In this document: one piece after another, positions 8,490-16,714 of the stretch | How positions within the stretch are numbered: the first letter of the stretch is position 1 | Layout: the number at the start of each line of letters is the position of its first letter | Position numbers and translations under genes: made by a program | Source of the DNA: Candidatus Poribacteria bacterium | GTDB taxonomy: Bacteria; Poribacteria; WGA-4E; WGA-3G | Reading direction: 5' to 3' | NCBI GenBank assembly: GCA_022825825.1 | Contig: JAJDWA010000058.1 | Span: 1-64,000 of the forward strand | Length of the DNA stretch: 64,000 nt | Notes under the pieces: generated by a model | What the model saw: only the letters and a program-made list of their open reading frames with translations | Database searches by the model: none | What the model was told of the DNA's origin: nothing

Positions 8490-9548
8490 TTAAGTCAAAT
8501 CCGCCAATTGTGGCATCACTTCATTCTTTAGAAGTTCCATTGAATGCAGCCACTGCTCCTTAGGGGACCATTCGTGTCCCATCGCAAGTAACACACCGAA
8601 TCCACCGACATCCTCATAGAGCTGACGCAAACGATTTGCAACACGGTCAGGGCTACCAATAATCCATAACGTGTCTAATAATCCCTCTAAACACGTTTCT
8701 ACGTCGGGGCTATCTGTACCCATCTTGAATTTTTCCCAGCCAAAGAGTCTAAACCAATAATCTCTAAAATCGCGTCCGAGTGTGCCTTCAATAGCTTCTT
8801 TTCGTGCCTGCTCATCGGTATCCGCAACATATACCTCGCGGGCGATGCGCCATGTGGATCGAGACGGGGAGAGTCCAGTCTTTGCAGCCCCCTCTTCTAC
8901 AGCATCCCAATGTGTTTTAATAACCGAGACAGGTGCAAGGTTAATACTCATCGGAATCCAGCCACGTTCGCCAGCAAAAATAAGCGTATCGGATTTGGGT
9001 GACGAACCTGCCAACGCAATTGGCGGATGCGGTTTCTGATACGGCTTCATGTGAATACTCACGATGTCTGGATGTCCTTCGGGGATTTTAAACTCCCAGA
9101 AATCGCTTTTATAATGACCGGGTTCAGGATCAGTCCAAATTTTGAGAACAGCATCAATTCCTTCCCGAGTCGCCTGGCGTCTATCTTTAGTAGCCATGAA
9201 CATTTCAGCATCACTCGGTGTAGAACTTGAACCAACACCCCAATGGAAACGGCCGTGTGCAAGATGGTCTAACTGCGCGATACGATGGGCAACAACTGCT
9301 GGATTATGTATCGGCATGCACGTTATACCGGTACCAAAAATAATGTTCTCTGTCAACGCAATTGCTTTGGCAATAAAGAGATCGGGAGACGGTATATTTT
9401 CCCATGTAAACGTAAAGTGTTCACCAATATATGCTTCCTTGTAGCCTAACTTGTCTAACACCACCATCTGTTCAAGATCATCGTCTAATGTTTTGGTCGT
9501 GTCGCTACCGGGCGGGTGCAAAGGCATTGTGAAAAATCCGAGTTCCAT
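8490..9548 (-). CDS. LLM class flavin-dependent oxidoreductase (luciferase-like monooxygenase)
   Basis: A 352-residue TIM-barrel protein of the bacterial luciferase/F420-FMN superfamily. The N-terminus MELGFFTMPLHPP, the YIGEHF segment (conserved HF near residue 45), the INPAVVAHRIAQLDHLAHGRFHWGVG box and the IIGSPDRVANRLRQLYE box are characteristic. Such proteins oxidise alkanes, aldehydes, sulfonates or other substrates; which one is not readable here. The ATG at 9548 has AAAGGAA upstream. It is transcribed alone or with the amidase gene 248 bases downstream. Confidence 0.88.
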   Translation of the reverse strand: MELGFFTMPLHPPGSDTTKTLDDDLEQMVVLDKLGYKEAYIGEHFTFTWENIPSPDLFIAKAIALTENIIFGTGITCMPIHNPAVVAHRIAQLDHLAHGRFHWGVGSSSTPSDAEMFMATKDRRQATREGIDAVLKIWTDPEPGHYKSDFWEFKIPEGHPDIVSIHMKPYQKPHPPIALAGSSPKSDTLIFAGERGWIPMSINLAPVSVIKTHWDAVEEGAAKTGLSPSRSTWRIAREVYVADTDEQARKEAIEGTLGRDFRDYWFRLFGWEKFKMGTDSPDVETCLEGLLDTLWIIGSPDRVANRLRQLYEDVGGFGVLLAMGHEWSPKEQWLHSMELLKNEVMPQLADLT

Positions 9549-9643
9549 AGGTAAATTCCTTTATGTGTATAAGACGAACGGAGTGAGTATAAGATCCTTG
9601 TCTGTACTCCTACATTAAGTTAGACTATATTCATTGAAACGTG

Positions 9644-9751
9644 ATATATGGTGAATTATAAAAATAAATAAACACTTTCTTCCCACGGTAGGCGAGGTTT
9701 CCTAACCTCGCTGGTGTTGGGTGTTCAATTAATTCAAAAATTTACCATATT
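9644..9751. mobile_element. MITE-like element, family A
   Basis: Best-preserved small copy. The left end ATATATGGTGAATTAT (9644-9659) is matched by AAATTTACCATAT (9738-9750) as an inverted repeat. The central hairpin GCGAGGTT/AACCTCGC has arms 9692-9699 and 9704-9711. The internal GTGTTCAATTAATTC corresponds to GTGTCCAAATAATTC of the 272 copy. No coding capacity. Confidence 0.65.
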
Positions 9752-9788
9752 GTGTTGGAAAAGACAGTTTGAGAGTATGTTAATTATT

Positions 9789-9817
9789 TGACAAGATCAA
9801 CGGAATCTGCTATTGTT
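9789..9817 (+). promoter_or_regulatory. Predicted promoter of substrate-binding lipoprotein gene
   Basis: TTGACA (9789-9794), 17-base spacer, TATTGT (9812-9817); about 80 bases upstream of the chosen ATG. Confidence 0.55.
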
Positions 9818-9899
9818 TCACAAGTTTAAAATTCTATCAAAGGTTACCAAAAATCATAATATTTTTCAAGCGTTTTACGCTGAGGGGAAATCGTACATA

Positions 9900-11102
9900 A
9901 TGAATATGAAAAATCTATTTTCGACTTCAGTAGTTTTGTTAACAATTTTAAGTATATTTCTGTCAGGATGTGAACGAATTGATCAGATGATTCCATCCGA
10001 CACTGCACCTCCTATGAAAACGAAGCTAAAAATTGGCGTCATTCAGCCATCACATAGCTATACGACCTTTAGTCAAGGTGCTGAAACCGCGCGTGTTCAA
10101 ATTAATGAGAATGGTGGAGTACTTGGCATGGAGGTAGAGTTTATCACCCGAAATAACCAACCTATAGCAAGTGAACCGCCAACACCGGAAGCGAGCATCG
10201 GTGCTGCCAAAGAACTCATTGAGATGGAAAACGTTTTTGCACTACTCGGCCCTGTTCGCTCAACCATGGCGCTTGAGGTAGGTCCAATTGCACAGCAAGC
10301 ACAAAGACTCATGCTTCCCGGCTCAAGCGGCTCAAATGTGCCAGAATCTGGGGATTATATTTTTCTTATCACGGTGCCAAACCCATTTCAAGGAAAGGTA
10401 ATGGCGGCATTTGCCACTAATCCGATAGCTGAAGGGTTAGGGCTTGAAGCCAAAACGGCTGTGACGATTTATGAGAAGGATGATGACTACTCCATCGATC
10501 TTGTCCAAGCATTTGAAGCAGCTTTTCTGGAATTTGGCGGTCAAATTGTTCACAGCGGCTCCTACGCAGCTGGGGATACCGCTTTTACCACACTACTGAC
10601 AGAAATCCAGGGAGTTACACCAGATGTGATCTTCTGTCCAGGTCATCAACCAGAAGTGCCCCGTTTAATAAATGAAGCAAAACAGCTTGACATCAAAGCA
10701 CCTTTTCTCGGCGGCAGCGCGTGGGACGACAGAGAACGATTCCTTGGTGTCTTAGACGATAGTGCTGTGTTAGACGGCAGTTATTATCCGACTAATTTCT
10801 CCGTAGCCACACAAGATGCAGATGTGCAAGAATTTGTTAACGGATACACGGCGTTATACGACAGTCCACCTGACGGTGTTGCGGCATCTGGCTATGATGC
10901 GATGCGGCTATTGGCACGCGCAATAGAAACAGCCGGTTCCCTTGACCCGGCTGCTGTTCGCAATGCCTTTGCAGAAGTCAAAGATTACAAAGGCGCTACA
11001 TCTATTTCGCATTATGATGGAAACCGACACCCCGTCAAAAGTCTCGCGATTCAAGTAATCCGAAATGGACAGGTTGAACATTACAAAGTTGTTGCACCGT
11101 AA
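9900..11102 (+). CDS. ABC transporter substrate-binding lipoprotein (branched-chain amino-acid/amide type)
   Basis: A 400-residue periplasmic binding protein of type I fold (Peripla_BP_6/LivK-like). The N-terminal signal ends in the lipobox LSGC (Cys about residue 23), so it is probably a lipoprotein. Domain 1 begins KLKIGVIQPSHSY, followed by ETARVQINENGGVLGMEVEF and LLGPVRSTMALEVGPIAQQ; domain 2 includes FAEVKDYKGATS near the end. The ATG at 9900 (MNMKNLF) follows GAGGGG at 9882 and matches a normal signal peptide. No permease or ATPase gene adjoins it, so its transporter lies elsewhere. Homologues bind amino acids, amides or urea; the ligand is unknown. Confidence 0.88.
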   Translation: MNMKNLFSTSVVLLTILSIFLSGCERIDQMIPSDTAPPMKTKLKIGVIQPSHSYTTFSQGAETARVQINENGGVLGMEVEFITRNNQPIASEPPTPEASIGAAKELIEMENVFALLGPVRSTMALEVGPIAQQAQRLMLPGSSGSNVPESGDYIFLITVPNPFQGKVMAAFATNPIAEGLGLEAKTAVTIYEKDDDYSIDLVQAFEAAFLEFGGQIVHSGSYAAGDTAFTTLLTEIQGVTPDVIFCPGHQPEVPRLINEAKQLDIKAPFLGGSAWDDRERFLGVLDDSAVLDGSYYPTNFSVATQDADVQEFVNGYTALYDSPPDGVAASGYDAMRLLARAIETAGSLDPAAVRNAFAEVKDYKGATSISHYDGNRHPVKSLAIQVIRNGQVEHYKVVAP

Positions 11103-11151
11103 CACTGAAATTCTAAATCTGTCGTATGGTTTTTATAGTCAAAACTTACGC

Positions 11152-11195
11152 TAACGACTTGTGCTAAACAACTTATTGGGCAACATTGTTTCACA
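11152..11195. repeat. 44-bp direct repeat, left copy
   Basis: Begins TAACGACTTGTGCTAAA and ends CATTGTTTCACA. It matches 12481-12524 in the same orientation with two mismatches. Together the copies bracket the TPR-UGSC operon. Confidence 0.8.
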
Positions 11196-11261
11196 ATTGA
11201 GTATAGATGTCCGTTGGGTAGAGCGCAGCGAAATTCTTATGCGTCAATTTAGCGGTCCACA

Positions 11262-11300
11262 CCCCTGGTAGGCGCGTTTCCAAAACGCGCCTACCAGGGG
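11262..11300. repeat. Perfect 18-bp-arm palindrome
   Basis: Arm CCCCTGGTAGGCGCGTTT (11262-11279), centre CCA, and the exact reverse complement at 11283-11300. The core is the same GGCGCGTTT stem as in the 39-59 and 85-105 repeats, and the upstream GCGTCAATTTAGCGGTCC also occurs, inverted, near 113-131. It could form a strong hairpin in RNA from either strand. Confidence 0.8.
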
Positions 11301-11336
11301 GACTAAATCGGGATTAGAAAGCGGACGAGATTTATC

Positions 11337-11368
11337 AAACTCACGTTATAGGTGGCAACTTGGGTTAT
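11337..11368. repeat. Dispersed repeat, family B (end fragment)
   Basis: AACTCACGTTAT is followed by TATAGGTGGCAACTTGGGTTAT, the inverse of the left end of the 8315 copy. Only this end is recognisable. Confidence 0.5.
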
Positions 11369-11540
11369 GATAAGTTACGACTTGTGCCAGTTAACTAATT
11401 GTTTTGTTATTTTCACGGATTTTGGTTTTGTGTTATAAACATATTGTCCGGATGGGACTAAAGAGCGTCCCAACTCATGAAGAATACCTACACAACCCTT
11501 TATTTATGTAAAACAATTGGTTATTATACGTGCTAAAATT

Positions 11541-12068
11541 CTATTGTGTTAACCGCTTAACTATTTTATCAACAATACCTTCAGCGCGTTCACGAATCTG
11601 TTCCGGTGTGAGACTTTGAATAGGATGTGCAACAGTGAGCGGTTCTAATTCGTTATGTCCAAGCACACGCGCTTGAACCTTTCCTGCCGCAAAAAACACC
11701 TCTGTACAGATTGCAAGACTCGGTATACCGCGCTCTTCTAAAATACTTCCATCGTGCATACTGCACGATATACAAGAGCCTCAGTCCGCAAGTCCTTCAA
11801 TAACAAAATCTGTACGTTCGGCAAGATCAACAAGCAACTCAATCGGTGCAGGCCGAGCGAATGTCGGTTTTTTGACACGGATGACTTCAGTAATATCAAA
11901 CTGTTCGCGTATTAATTCTTCGACGCGATCAAGGAAAATACCACTACCATTTTTGGTAATATCTAACAACCCCATGACTTTTCCATCAAAGGTATCAAGC
12001 CGAGGTGCCAGAAATTTTTCTGTTGTATCACCTTGTGAGGTAGGATCAAGCAAAGTAATATCTGCCAT
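11541..12068 (-). CDS. UGSC-family selenoprotein (in-frame TGA read as selenocysteine)
   Basis: A 175-residue protein if the TGA at 11781-11783 is read through. Upstream codons give PIELLVDLAERTDFVIEGLAD, then TGA, then GSCISCSMHDGSILEERGIP in the same frame, i.e. the Sec-Gly-Ser-Cys motif that names the UGSC family. That family is known from marine selenoprotein surveys, and Cys replaces Sec in some members. Downstream, SLAICTEVFFAAGKVQARVLG and VAHPIQSLTPEQIRERA complete the normal family length. A perfect hairpin begins 12 bases after the TGA (separate entry). The ATG at 12068 has AGGAG. Twelve bases separate it from the TPR gene upstream. A thiol/selenol redox role is inferred. Sec machinery genes are not in the window. 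Confidence 0.85.
11751..11769 (-). promoter_or_regulatory. Candidate bacterial SECIS hairpin
   Basis: On the coding (minus) strand ATCGTGCA-GTA-TGCACGAT forms a perfect 8-bp stem with loop GUA. The loop begins 20 nucleotides after the TGA and starts with G, which agrees with the known placement and loop preference of bacterial SECIS elements that recruit SelB. It lies inside the coding sequence, encoding part of ISCSMHD. Confidence 0.7.
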
Positions 12069-12080
12069 AGTTAAAATCTC

Positions 12081-12413
12081 CTATGTAGTTGAACCGGCGG
12101 TTTCCAACTGAATCTGTTGAGATTTCGCCATTGCATCTTCTGCTTCCTGAATCATTCCTTTACGCTGGTAACACATAGATAAGCTGGTGTAAACAAGCGG
12201 GTCATTCGGATTGATTTCAATCGCTTTTTGGACTGCTTCAATGGCTTCATCGTATTGACCAAGCCGTTCATACGCATGCCCTAATCCGAGATAGCCCTCA
12301 ATATAGTCTGGATACGCTTCAATAAGTTGCTTGAAAGCGTTAACTGCCGCTTCCAGGTCATTTTCTGCGAAATGAGTTAGTGCAACATCGTAAAGTTCTT
12401 CTTGTGTTGACAT
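12081..12413 (-). CDS. Small tetratricopeptide repeat protein
   Basis: A 110-residue soluble protein made almost entirely of three TPR units (about residues 2-35, 36-69, 70-103), with clear consensus YLGLGHAYERLGQYDEAIEAVQKAIEINP split over the second and third. It presumably binds a partner protein. The ATG at 12413 (MSTQEELYDVAL) has AAGGAAG upstream; a longer in-frame extension to 12449 would begin within the promoter. It is co-transcribed with the UGSC gene, which suggests a shared complex, but no function is known. Confidence 0.85.
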   Translation of the reverse strand: MSTQEELYDVALTHFAENDLEAAVNAFKQLIEAYPDYIEGYLGLGHAYERLGQYDEAIEAVQKAIEINPNDPLVYTSLSMCYQRKGMIQEAEDAMAKSQQIQLETAGSTT

Positions 12414-12439
12414 CTTTTCTTCCTTACAATTTTTTAGAA

Positions 12440-12468
12440 ATTCTAACAAAAAATACAGTGAAAGTCAA
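12440..12468 (-). promoter_or_regulatory. Predicted promoter of the TPR-UGSC operon
   Basis: On the minus strand TTGACT (12463-12468), 17-base spacer, TAGAAT (12440-12445). It lies just inside the right-hand 44-bp direct repeat. Confidence 0.6.
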
Positions 12469-12480
12469 TTGGCTTAAGAT

Positions 12481-12524
12481 TAACGACTTGTGCTAAATAA
12501 CTTATTGGACAACATTGTTTCACA
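12481..12524. repeat. 44-bp direct repeat, right copy
   Basis: Same orientation and nearly the same sequence as 11152-11195 (ACTTATTGGACAACATTG here, ACTTATTGGGCAACATTG there). Confidence 0.8.
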
Positions 12525-12993
12525 TAAGCAGAATATTTAGCAAGTTTTCCTCATTGGTGGATGCGTCGTCTATTTCGAAAGCGAAATTATATCGTGAACT
12601 GAACACTATGAGTTTATATCTTTGGCAACATCTCTTGGTATGGAGTTGCCACTTGATTGACACCTTGCGAGAAATGGTATGTGAAACGATCATCGTGCAC
12701 GGTAAAAGCAACTATGTGATGACGATTGATGGCAAAAAGGCGAAACTCTCGGCACATAAGAAGTCTATTGAACTCCTTTCTCATAAATGGGTGTGCTAAG
12801 TCCTTTTATCGCACCCAAGCCACAAGTCCAACCTTCAGAGAATATGATAGGATAGCGTGTAGGGACTCCGTTTACCGTAGATAGTAGGAAAATGGTAGCA
12901 TATTCTAAGAAAAAATTCAAAATGTAATTGGTTTTAACCATTTTGTCGGAAATAACGAGCGAGATGTTGCTCCTACGGGAGGGAGGGAATCAA
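12525..12993. other. Intergenic stretch without a recognised gene
   Basis: An open frame covers 12515-12799 on the plus strand, but it starts within the 44-bp repeat and its product matches no family I recognise; it could be a decayed gene. From about 12950 there is GAGCGAGATGTTGCTCCTAC, similar to hairpin words in the 48295 element and near 34253. Confidence 0.4.
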
Positions 12994-13650
12994 TTATCTG
13001 GGAAAGAATTTTTTATGCATTTCTAAAAGTCGCTGGAGTTCTTTGATCGGTTTCTCAGCATCGTCAACGCGTAGATCAATGTAGCGATCATTGAAACCGC
13101 CATAGCCACCATTTTTTCGAACAACGAGCAACGCAGCAGACTGCTGTCCGCGCGTATCTCCCCCTTTTTCTTGTCCAGCAAAGAGTGCAGCCATCAACCT
13201 ATCTGCTAATTCACCTTCTGTTTTTTCAAACATTTTTCCCATCGCCTCAACAACCTCTTCTCCAGTGAGAATGTTTCCCTGTGCCGTGTAATTTTTGCCA
13301 GAAACAGCACCTGCCCAATGATGACATTCTTCACCGGTATAGTTAGCAGGGGCACCATTCGCATCAATGATGCCGACTTGTCGTGTTTCCCTTCCTGAGT
13401 CATCTCTGAGGAGGTGGTCCAAGGTTTGTTGTGCTGAAAGCCCAATCTTGAGCAGCTCTAACCCTCTGGGCCCATAAGTTGTGTTTGCCCAGGATTGCGT
13501 TGCAATTGCGCCAACACCAGCCTCCACCCACGGCACGACAGCACCAACTGCAAAAAACTTTGACTGAACGGTAATACCTAAATCGCCATTGTTTGGATCA
13601 TATCCAACGATTGAAAATGTAGCAACTGGTGAAGTTGGTATAGAAAGCAT
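12994..13650 (-). CDS. DUF1028 domain-containing protein
   Basis: A 218-residue protein with the whole DUF1028 fold: PVATFSIVGYDPNNGDLGITVQSKFFAVG at the start, then VPWVEAGVGAIATQSWAN, YGPRGLELL, RQVGIIDANG and GGDTRGQQSAALLV. The family is structurally related to N-terminal-nucleophile hydrolases. Its activity is not established. No signal peptide is seen. Downstream of HisD on the same strand with a 74-base gap, so co-transcription with murA-hisD is possible. Confidence 0.88.
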   Translation of the reverse strand: MLSIPTSPVATFSIVGYDPNNGDLGITVQSKFFAVGAVVPWVEAGVGAIATQSWANTTYGPRGLELLKIGLSAQQTLDHLLRDDSGRETRQVGIIDANGAPANYTGEECHHWAGAVSGKNYTAQGNILTGEEVVEAMGKMFEKTEGELADRLMAALFAGQEKGGDTRGQQSAALLVVRKNGGYGGFNDRYIDLRVDDAEKPIKELQRLLEMHKKFFPR

Positions 13651-13723
13651 AGAATTTTGACTCTAAGGTGTAAAGTACATTTGATTATCGTATAAATTAA
13701 GCTTACAAGATAGAATATGAAGG

Positions 13724-15022
13724 CTAATCATCTTCGAATCGGATTTTCATGGCTGCGGCATGCCCCTCTAAACCCTCCACTTCGGCAATTTTAACAACAT
13801 CTGGTGTAACTTTTTCTAATGCGGTTTTGGTGTAAGAAATCAGACTTGTCTTTTTAAGGAAGTCGTGAACACCTAATGGGGAGGCGTAGCGGGCTGCTGC
13901 ACCTGTCGGGAGAATGTGGCTTGGTCCAGCAATATAGTCCCCTACAGCTTCAGGAGAATAGGGACCGACGAGGATAGCACCCGCATTCTGTATTTCTCCG
14001 ATCCAGTCAAACGGATTTTCAATGTGTAGTTCAACGTGTTCGGGGGCAATCTGGTTTGCGAAGGCAACCGCCTCTGCTAAATCTTTAACGACAAACGCAG
14101 CACCATAGTTTTCAAATGCTTGGACAATTTCATCTTGTCGAGGGAGAGCCTGCGCTTGGACTTCGATTGCTGCTTTAACCTGTTCAGCAAAACCACGTGA
14201 CGGCGTAACAAGAATTGCTGAACATTCTGGACTATGCTCTGCTTGTGAAATAAGATCAGCAGCGACATAATCAGGGTCTGCCGTGCTATCTGCAATGACA
14301 AGGATTTCGCTTGGGCCGGCTATTTTATCAATATCAACGTGTCCAAAAACCTCTCTTTTAGCAAATTGGACGTATAAGTTCCCTGGACCGACTATTTTAT
14401 CAACGGATGAAATGGTCTCAGTACCGTAAGCCATCGCTGCAACGGCTTGTGCCCCACCACATTTGTAAATTTCGTTTATACCACATTCAGCGGCGGCAAC
14501 CAGCATGTGTGGGTTAATCTGCCTATTCCGCATAGGTCCCATGCAAACTGCTATTTCTTCAACACCAGCAACAATAGCAGGTATTACAACCATGAGCAGC
14601 GAAGAAACAAGCAGTTGGCTGACAGAAGGCACACAAATACCAACACGTTTTAATGGACGGATTATATGCCCTAACAGGACACCGTCAGCCTCAGTAGAGA
14701 ACCAAGAATTTTGCTTCTGTTTTTGATGGAATCTCTCAATGTTCTTTTTTGCGTGTGCAATCGCCTCAATAAAATCAGGGTCTACTTCGGTATATGCCTG
14801 TTTAAATTCGCTTCGTTGAACTTGCAGTTCTTTTACAGAAATTCGTGGCGCATCAAGTTTGCGGGTATACCGAGCAACTGCTTTATCGCCTTCTGATTGT
14901 ACATCGCTTAGCGTACGCCGCACAGTTTTTAAAATGGTTTCATCCATTAACCTGCCACGTTCGTTTAGCTTTGTAATAAAGGATTCACTTTCTGGGGTTT
15001 GTGTTTCAATAATTCGCAACAT
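13724..15022 (-). CDS. hisD: Histidinol dehydrogenase
   Basis: A 432-residue enzyme that oxidises L-histidinol to L-histidine in two NAD-dependent steps, the last of histidine biosynthesis. Zinc-site residues lie in [12 protein letters not shown] (Gln and His) and the catalytic Glu-His pair is in IAPEHVELH (about residues 320-328). The C-terminal zinc-binding GLEGHAAAM, with the conserved His, is intact. NAD-binding segments ([22 protein letters not shown]) are standard. The ATG at 15022 gives a normal length. It is 33 bases downstream of murA and probably in the same transcript. Confidence 0.95.
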   Translation of the reverse strand: MLRIIETQTPESESFITKLNERGRLMDETILKTVRRTLSDVQSEGDKAVARYTRKLDAPRISVKELQVQRSEFKQAYTEVDPDFIEAIAHAKKNIERFHQKQKQNSWFSTEADGVLLGHIIRPLKRVGICVPSVSQLLVSSLLMVVIPAIVAGVEEIAVCMGPMRNRQINPHMLVAAAECGINEIYKCGGAQAVAAMAYGTETISSVDKIVGPGNLYVQFAKREVFGHVDIDKIAGPSEILVIADSTADPDYVAADLISQAEHSPECSAILVTPSRGFAEQVKAAIEVQAQALPRQDEIVQAFENYGAAFVVKDLAEAVAFANQIAPEHVELHIENPFDWIGEIQNAGAILVGPYSPEAVGDYIAGPSHILPTGAAARYASPLGVHDFLKKTSLISYTKTALEKVTPDVVKIAEVEGLEGHAAAMKIRFEDD

Positions 15023-15055
15023 GGTATTACCTTACAATTAAGCTCAAAAATTTAC

Positions 15056-16327
15056 TTATTCACTGTCACTGACTCTGCGAATATCAGCACCGATACTATT
15101 CAGTTTTTTCTCGATAGCTTCGTAACCTCTGTCAATATGGTAGATACGCGAGACAGTGGTTTCACCTGCAGCTGCCATTCCTGCAACAACAAGCACGGCG
15201 CCCGCGCGCAGATCAGAAGCCATTACAGGAGCACCGCTGAGAGACGAAACACCGTTAATTATCGCTTTACGCCCCTCAAGTCTTATATCCGCCCCCATCC
15301 GATTTAGTTCTGCAGCATGTATAAAACGATCAGTATGAACATTTTCAGTGATAGTACTTGTTCCTGATGCAAGACTTAGCAATCCCATCATCTGCGCTTG
15401 CATGTCAGTGGGAAATCCTGGGAATGGAGCGGTCGTAACATCTATAGGTTTGAGTTGTCCCGGTGTAGTGACTCGAACACCTGTCCTATCCCAATCTAAT
15501 TGCACACCAGCTTCTATCAATTTTTCTGAAACAGCATGTGTTTGGGGGGGAGTAATACCTTCAATGTAAACATCACCATTAGTCATAGCAGCTGCGACCA
15601 TGAAAGTGCCCGCCTCAATATCGTCTGAAATAACTGTGTGTTCTGTACCATGTAATTGTTTAACACCGCGAATTGTTAAGGTAGAAGTCCCGATACCATC
15701 TACATCAGCACCCATTGCATTGAGGAATCGAGCAAGGTCACTTATGTGGGGTTCACATGCGGCACCTTGTATAACGGTTGTCCCTTCGGCTAAAGTTGCT
15801 GCCATCATAACGTTTGCGGTTGCGCCAACACTTGGGCCGTGTTGCCCGATTAAATCTATTTCAGCACCGACTAAACGTTCTGCCTGTGCGTAGATGTAAC
15901 CTCTTTTTACTTCAACCTGTGCGCCTAAGCGCTCCAAACCTCGGATGTGTAAATCAACTGGTCGTGGACCGATAGCACACCCACCAGGGAAAGAGACTTT
16001 TGCACGTCCGAGTTTTGCTACGAGGGGACCCAAAACGTATATGGATGCTCGCATTTTTCGCACCAGATCGTAAGGTGCTTCGTACTCCATGCGATTTATC
16101 GGTTCAATATAGAGAGAACCGTTTTTTCGCGTGATTGAAGCACCAAGACCTTCCAGAACCGCACTAAGTGTTCGGACATCTGTAAGATTTGGAACATTGT
16201 GAAGCACACTAACACTATCACCAAGAATAGCTGCAGCGACTGCAATAGGGAGGACAGCATTTTTTGAACCGTTTATCTGAATTTTACCTTCAAGTCTGGC
16301 ACCGCCGTTGATTATTAGTTTTTGCAT
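15056..16327 (-). CDS. murA: UDP-N-acetylglucosamine 1-carboxyvinyltransferase
   Basis: A 423-residue enzyme that transfers enolpyruvate from PEP to UDP-GlcNAc, the first committed step of peptidoglycan synthesis, in the cytoplasm. The N-terminal INGSKNA (Lys-Asn, substrate binding) and the loop PGGCAIGPRPVDLH with the catalytic Cys (about residue 116, the fosfomycin target) are present. The DIEAGTFMVAAA and FPTDMQAQMM boxes are also intact. The ATG at 16327 follows AAGGAGAAT. Its presence shows the organism makes peptidoglycan. Confidence 0.95.
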   Translation of the reverse strand: MQKLIINGGARLEGKIQINGSKNAVLPIAVAAAILGDSVSVLHNVPNLTDVRTLSAVLEGLGASITRKNGSLYIEPINRMEYEAPYDLVRKMRASIYVLGPLVAKLGRAKVSFPGGCAIGPRPVDLHIRGLERLGAQVEVKRGYIYAQAERLVGAEIDLIGQHGPSVGATANVMMAATLAEGTTVIQGAACEPHISDLARFLNAMGADVDGIGTSTLTIRGVKQLHGTEHTVISDDIEAGTFMVAAAMTNGDVYIEGITPPQTHAVSEKLIEAGVQLDWDRTGVRVTTPGQLKPIDVTTAPFPGFPTDMQAQMMGLLSLASGTSTITENVHTDRFIHAAELNRMGADIRLEGRKAIINGVSSLSGAPVMASDLRAGAVLVVAGMAAAGETTVSRIYHIDRGYEAIEKKLNSIGADIRRVSDSE

Positions 16328-16455
16328 TTTATTCTCCTTGATTTACGTTTGAGTCGAACGTGCATAGCAAATTTTTAACGTTGTTATCTATTGTCTTGCA
16401 TAAACGATGCCAACAGCGTACTTGTTACAATATTAAGTGTACCATGACTGGCTCT

Positions 16456-16478
16456 ATTTTCGCAATTGTTGCGAAAAT
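16456..16478. promoter_or_regulatory. Inverted repeat, possible operator
   Basis: ATTTTCGCAA, centre TTG, TTGCGAAAAT. The short spacer and intergenic, divergent position fit an operator for a dimeric repressor, but no regulator gene is next to it. Confidence 0.35.
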
Positions 16479-16640
16479 TATGGCTAAAATGGTGTAACCT
16501 CCAACAGCATTCTGAATTATCAGCGTGTGAACAAAACGCGCCTACCATTTTGCGTTAGTCCTGTGTACCAATGAAAAGCTATGAATTAAATTGTATTAAA
16601 AAAGACACATGTTATTGTGAATTGTTCGTTTTTGTAGGAA

Positions 16641-16670
16641 TTGACTTGCATTGCGCATTAACTTTTGATA
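16641..16670 (+). promoter_or_regulatory. Weak predicted promoter
   Basis: TTGACT at 16641-16646 and TTGATA at 16665-16670 with an 18-base spacer, 45 bases upstream of the Gfo/Idh/MocA start. Confidence 0.35.
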
Positions 16671-16714
16671 AACTTTGGCTTTAACATCAACTTTTTTTAA
16701 GATGAGGTAAAAAG

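Larger units (their letters stand above)
9549..9899. other. Intergenic region with MITE-like element and promoter
   Basis: Between divergently transcribed genes. It holds the family A element at 9644-9751 and the promoter at 9789-9817. A TTG-initiated extension of the downstream gene to 9813 would start inside the promoter and is not accepted. Confidence 0.6.
11103..11540. other. Repeat-rich intergenic region
   Basis: No gene is supported. It contains, in order, a 44-bp direct repeat unit (11152-11195), a long perfect palindrome (11262-11300), a family B repeat end (11337-11368), a partial third copy of the ACGACTTGTGC word (about 11377) and a GGGAC/GTCCC hairpin near 11454-11472. Confidence 0.6.
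16328..16714. other. Intergenic region between murA and a Gfo/Idh/MocA gene
   Basis: Divergent promoters must lie here. It has a 10-bp-arm palindrome (16456-16478), a fragment of the dispersed repeat word AACGCGCCTACCA near 16536, and a weak plus-strand promoter (16641-16670). No gene is seen. Confidence 0.5.

Noticed and set aside
9813..9899. N-terminal extension of the substrate-binding protein from 9813
   Set aside because: It begins inside the -10 element and precedes a normal lipoprotein signal; the ATG at 9900 is preferred.
12515..12799. Open frame of 94 codons on the plus strand
   Set aside because: It starts in the 44-bp repeat, has no ribosome site and no recognisable family. It is noted as possible gene debris only.
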